DNA of 64,000 nt. It comes from Actinoplanes missouriensis 431. Lineage in GTDB: Bacteria > Actinomycetota > Actinomycetes > Mycobacteriales > Micromonosporaceae. The stretch spans positions 2,356,001-2,420,000 of the forward strand of contig NC_017093.1 of the NCBI RefSeq assembly GCF_000284295.1, in the 5' to 3' direction. A program made the translations under genes and the position numbers. Positions 61,053 to 64,000 of the stretch are shown piece after piece (positions within the stretch are counted from its first letter, which is position 1; each line of letters begins with the position of its first letter). The notes beneath the pieces were generated by a model. It was not told where the DNA came from. It was given only the letters and a program-made list of their open reading frames with translations, and did no database searches.

Positions 61053-62291
61053 CTAAAGCTGGGGGCTGCGGGGCACACGGGTGTGGGCGGCTGCCGCGCC
61101 TGCGGTGATCTGCAGTAGGGCGAATGCTGCCACCAGGAACAGGGACGCCGTCCAGTTGCCCGTCTGTTCGGCCAGGAGGCCGGCCAGGAAGGGGCCCGAG
61201 GCTGCCAGGAGGTAGCCGAGTGACTGGGCCATTCCGGACAGTCGGGTGGTTTCGGCGTGGTCCCGGCCGCCCAGGCTGATCAGTGTGAGGGCGGTGACCA
61301 GGGCTGCGCCCTGGCCCAGTCCGGCTATCGCCGCCCACAGGACGGCCAGGGCCGGCGCGGTGAGCAGGCCGATGATCGCCAGCAGGACCGGGAGGCTTGC
61401 CACGACCGCGCCGAGGGAGCGGTGACGGGGGTGGCGGAGCAGGAACGGGATGGTCAGGCCGCCGATGATGCCCATGCCCTGGAAGAGGAAGAGGTGCAGG
61501 CCGGCGGTTCGTTCGGAGACGCCACCGTCGATCTCGACGGTGGGCAGCCAGGTGACGAGCACGTAGAACGTCGTCGATTGCAGGCCCATGAAGGCCGTGA
61601 TCAGCCAGGCGCGCGGCTGCCGCCAGACGCTGACGCCGGCCAAAGCCGCCGCGCCCGCCTCCGCCGCAGCGCTGTCCGCCCCTGCCGCGCCTGCCTCCGC
61701 CGCGCCCGCCTGCCCCGCGCCTGCCCCTGCCGGGCCCGTCGCCGCCGCCCTCGCCGCCGCTGTGCGGGGGCGGGTGCGGGGTAGCCAGATTGCCGCTATC
61801 AGCAGGGCGAGCAGCGACCACACGCTCAGCGCCAACCGCCAGGAGGCCAGCCCGGCGATCGGCACGGCGAGGGCGGAAGCGGTTGCGGCGGCGAGGGTGA
61901 TGCACGCGGTGTAGTAGCCGGTGGCCCGTGAGACGTTCGCGGCGTAGTCCCGTTTCACGATCACCGGGACGAGCACGTTCCCGACCGCGATGGCGCAGCC
62001 GATCACGACGGTGCCGACCCAGAGCCCACCATCTCCGGCGTACGACCGGACGACTCCCCCGGCAGCGAGGACCAGCAGTGCGACGAGCACCGCGCGTTCC
62101 GTACCCAGTCGGCGGGCCAGCCGATGCACCTGGGGTGACACCAGTGCGAACGCGAGCAGCGGCAGCGCGCCGAGCAGGCCCTGCGCGGCCTCACCGAGAT
62201 GCTCGTCGACGCTGATCTGCGGCAACAGCGGCCCGACCGCCGTGATCGCCGGCCGGAGGCAGAGGGCGACGAGGAACACGGCCGCAGTCAT
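61053..62291 (-). CDS. MFS transporter, CynX/NimT-like
   Basis: 412 aa from ATG 62291 (GTG 62300 possible). 12 TM with N-terminal VFLVALCLRPAITAVGPLLPQI, characteristic of the CynX/NimT group (cyanate/2-nitroimidazole). The central loop between TM6 and TM7 has an Ala/Gly-rich, low-complexity insertion (GAGAGQAGAAEAGAAG, about residues 195-225) that is unusual for MFS proteins. The stop is 9 bp from the convergent F420 reductase stop. Confidence 0.9.
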   Translation of the reverse strand: MTAAVFLVALCLRPAITAVGPLLPQISVDEHLGEAAQGLLGALPLLAFALVSPQVHRLARRLGTERAVLVALLVLAAGGVVRSYAGDGGLWVGTVVIGCAIAVGNVLVPVIVKRDYAANVSRATGYYTACITLAAATASALAVPIAGLASWRLALSVWSLLALLIAAIWLPRTRPRTAAARAAATGPAGAGAGQAGAAEAGAAGADSAAAEAGAAALAGVSVWRQPRAWLITAFMGLQSTTFYVLVTWLPTVEIDGGVSERTAGLHLFLFQGMGIIGGLTIPFLLRHPRHRSLGAVVASLPVLLAIIGLLTAPALAVLWAAIAGLGQGAALVTALTLISLGGRDHAETTRLSGMAQSLGYLLAASGPFLAGLLAEQTGNWTASLFLVAAFALLQITAGAAAAHTRVPRSPQL

Positions 62292-62376
62292 CACGATCAC
62301 TTTCTACACCCACTACGGGCCGAAATGGATCTAGTAGGCTCACGTCGCTTCGGCCGGCACCAGGTTAGGGACGTTC

Positions 62377-62841
62377 ATGAACGACGACGGCGAGTTTCGC
62401 GCGGACCGTACCCAGGAGATTTTTCTGCCTGCCGTGGTCCCGGCCGTTCCGCCGCAGCGCGGAGGCGCGGAGGTCGTGGAGGTCGCGGCCTACCGCGGGC
62501 AGACGCACTTCGAGCGTGAGGTGGTCGAGAAGCTCGCGTCGGCGGCGGCCCGGTCGGTGCCCGGTGTGGCGGAGCTCGGCGGTGACGTGGCGCGGTTCTT
62601 CAACCGGGTGCTCGACGGGATCGGCCTGGACAAGGTCGGCGACGCCACGCGCGGCGTCTCGGCCCGGGTGAACGGTCTCGACGTGGACATCACGGTGGTG
62701 CTGGTGATTGCGGCGGGCGAGGTGGTGGCCGAGGTGACCGCCGCCGTGCGGACCGCGGTGATCGAGGCGGTGGAGAACTACGGGCTTCACGTGAGCAACG
62801 TCGACGTCAAGGTTGACGACATCCGCCTGCACAACGAGTGA
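62377..62841 (+). CDS. Asp23/Gls24-family envelope stress protein
   Basis: 154 aa. An Asp23 fold core is visible: VVEKLASAAARSVPGVAELGGDVARFF, GVSARVNGLDVDITVVLVIAAGE and VRTAVIEAVENYGLHVSNVDVKVDDIRL. These proteins are linked to envelope stress at the membrane. The N-terminal 40 residues are acidic/Pro-rich and probably disordered. Its stop abuts the convergent propeller protein stop (TGATCA). Confidence 0.92.
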   Translation: MNDDGEFRADRTQEIFLPAVVPAVPPQRGGAEVVEVAAYRGQTHFEREVVEKLASAAARSVPGVAELGGDVARFFNRVLDGIGLDKVGDATRGVSARVNGLDVDITVVLVIAAGEVVAEVTAAVRTAVIEAVENYGLHVSNVDVKVDDIRLHNE

Positions 62842-63861
62842 TCACGAGCGTCGCCGCCGCGCGATGAGCAGACCCGTGACCCCGCCGGCGACGATCATCG
62901 CGAGGCCGGCCGCAACGGCGCCGACGGGGAAGCTGGCGGCGACCGGCGAGGGGGCGGCAGCTGAAGGCGCAACCGAGGGTGACGGCGACGGTGACGGCGC
63001 GATCGACGGAGCCGACGCCGGCGTCGATAGTGGATAGCTCAGGATCGGCACATCCCGCCCCTCGGAGACGGTGAGCAGCGCGGATCCGTCAGCGCTGTAG
63101 GCGATCGACTCGCCCTGCGGCTCGTCCGGCAGGGCGGTGGTCCGGGCGCTGCCACCTGTCAGGGCCTTCACCACGTCACCCTCAGTGACTTCAAATTCAA
63201 ATGCGTCACTGTACGTACGGAGTGCCACCCGTGTTCCATCCGGACTGGCCGCGGCTCCCGTGATCACCAGACGGCCGGCGAAGCCGAACGGGTTGCTCGT
63301 CGCCGTCACCGGGATGGGCACGTCACCTGCACGCTTCATCGGCGTCGTCCCATCGGCCCGCAGCGGCTCCGCCGGCACATAGACCCCGGCCGTCACCGGG
63401 TCCTTGGTGATCACCACGGGGGTGCCGTCGCCGGAGACGAGCAGCGCCTCGGCGTCGCGGGCGCCGTCCGGATAGGAGAGCCGGAACAGTGCCGGTTTCC
63501 GCGCGCCGGGGGCGAGCCGCCACAGCCCGATCGTCTCCCGGCTGTTGCCGTTGTCGCCGATGTCCCCGACCCAGATCGTCCCGTCCGCGGCGCGCGCCAG
63601 ATCCTCGGTGTCGCGGGGCCGGGACGGATAGGCGACGGTACGCGTCACCTTGCACCGCTTGTTCAGGAAGAAGATGCGCCGCCCGTCCGGGTCGTCCGCG
63701 CCGTCGTTGACCACCACGTATCCGTCACCGTCAGCGACCAGCCCGGAGATCTCGTTGAGCCGGTCGTCGGTGATGCGGCACACGGTCCGCGGTGATTCCG
63801 CGGCCGCCGCCACGGGGATGAACGAGGTCGCGAGCAGGGCGGCCACGGCTGGTAACACCAT
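62842..63861 (-). CDS. Exported, C-terminally anchored beta-propeller-like protein
   Basis: 339 aa from ATG 63861. Signal peptide (VLPAVAALLATSFIPVAAAAES). Repeated blade-like motifs follow (LARAADGTIWVGDIGDNGNS, AALLVSGDGTPVVITKD, SIAYSADGSALLTVSEGRD). A Ser/Pro/Ala-rich spacer and a C-terminal TM with basic tail (VGAVAAGLAMIVAGGVTGLLIARRRRS) come next, so the domain is displayed outside and membrane-anchored. No catalytic motif was recognised. Confidence 0.88.
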   Translation of the reverse strand: MVLPAVAALLATSFIPVAAAAESPRTVCRITDDRLNEISGLVADGDGYVVVNDGADDPDGRRIFFLNKRCKVTRTVAYPSRPRDTEDLARAADGTIWVGDIGDNGNSRETIGLWRLAPGARKPALFRLSYPDGARDAEALLVSGDGTPVVITKDPVTAGVYVPAEPLRADGTTPMKRAGDVPIPVTATSNPFGFAGRLVITGAAASPDGTRVALRTYSDAFEFEVTEGDVVKALTGGSARTTALPDEPQGESIAYSADGSALLTVSEGRDVPILSYPLSTPASAPSIAPSPSPSPSVAPSAAAPSPVAASFPVGAVAAGLAMIVAGGVTGLLIARRRRS

Positions 63862-63900
63862 GCGTGCACAGTAACGGCCGGGCACCACGGCATCGGCGGG

Positions 63901-63940
63901 AACCGGGACCGGCGGGTATGGGCAGCCGCCGGTCCCGGTT
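63901..63940 (-). terminator. Perfect 15-bp inverted repeat (terminator)
   Basis: AACCGGGACCGGCGG (63901-63915) and CCGCCGGTCCCGGTT (63926-63940), loop of 10 bp. It lies 15 bp behind the stop of the gene entering from the right edge and ends in TT/AA, so it is likely an intrinsic terminator. Confidence 0.8.
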
Positions 63941-63955
63941 CCCGTACCGGATGGG

Positions 63956-64000
63956 TCAGTTGCGCCAGGTGTCGCTGAGGGTGACCGAACCGCTTGCCGG
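63956..64000 (-). CDS. 3' end of a gene entering from the right (C-terminus only)
   Basis: The minus strand reads PASGSVTLSDTWRN then TGA at 63956-63958. Only 14 codons are visible. The Ser/Thr-rich ending suggests an exported protein, possibly with a beta-sandwich C-terminal domain, but no family can be assigned. Confidence 0.55.
   Translation of the reverse strand, partial: PASGSVTLSDTWRN

Overview
The window is about 64 kb of very GC-rich, densely packed actinobacterial chromosome, with strong G/C bias at third codon positions, frequent GTG/TTG starts and many 1-8 nt gene overlaps. Gene content (large LuxR-type regulators, SigE-family sigma factor, CebR-like operator, secreted GH5-CBM2 mannanase, DICT-EAL protein, F420-type reductase) suggests a soil actinomycete, probably Micromonosporaceae and possibly Actinoplanes-like. 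The taxonomic call is inference. All calls were made by eye, without database searches.

Layout. 0-7.5 kb: a DEAD-box RNA helicase running off the left edge; a compact trio of HO-like iron enzyme, NPPF methyltransferase and divergent CDGSH protein; an EAL-DICT protein; a pentapeptide-repeat protein; and a divergent MFS/HxlR pair. 7.5-13.2 kb: an island with lower coding density, flanked by two diverged copies of a tRNA-Arg(ACG)-like 3' end plus hairpin. It holds an unknown protein, a DUF1152 protein, a GntR/UTRA regulator with a perfect 15-bp inverted repeat behind it, a gene fragment and a phosphotransferase. 13.2-19.7 kb: an arginine deiminase/antiporter/MarC operon, an ASCH protein and a large NACHT NTPase that is a candidate defence protein. 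19.7-25.9 kb: a LacI-controlled operon of binding-protein ABC transporter and D-mannonate dehydratase-like enzyme joined by 4-nt overlaps. 26-29.3 kb: a DUF1648/YtrA-type GntR pair, a CooC/MinD-like ATPase and a frameshifted small membrane protein gene.

29.3-35.9 kb: an oxidative catabolic cluster (acyl-CoA dehydrogenase, aldehyde dehydrogenase, FCD-type GntR regulator, MpaB/DUF2236 oxygenase, TetR regulator, Zn alcohol dehydrogenase, GXWXG/DUF4334 protein). Its two divergent promoter regions carry the same 16-bp sequence. 36-39.6 kb: the mannanase behind a perfect CebR-type palindrome, then a molybdopterin oxidoreductase. 39.8-47.2 kb: a four-gene ABC exporter operon whose first ATPase has a C-terminal AbrB/SpoVT-like segment, divergent from a sigma factor/membrane protein pair. 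49-58.6 kb: VOC protein, LpdA-like flavoprotein with a heptad-repeat insertion, ABC-F protein behind a probable uORF/attenuator, giant LuxR regulator, UspA, divergent LysR/EamA pair and a small alarmone synthetase. 58.7-64 kb: duplicated-domain secreted protein, LLM oxidoreductase with F420-type reductase, MFS exporter, Asp23/Gls24 protein, anchored propeller-like protein, a 15-bp hairpin and the last codons of another gene.

The least explained parts are the tRNA-Arg-bounded island, the HO-like/methyltransferase/CDGSH trio, the NACHT protein, the ABC-AbrB fusion and the MpaB-centred catabolic cluster.
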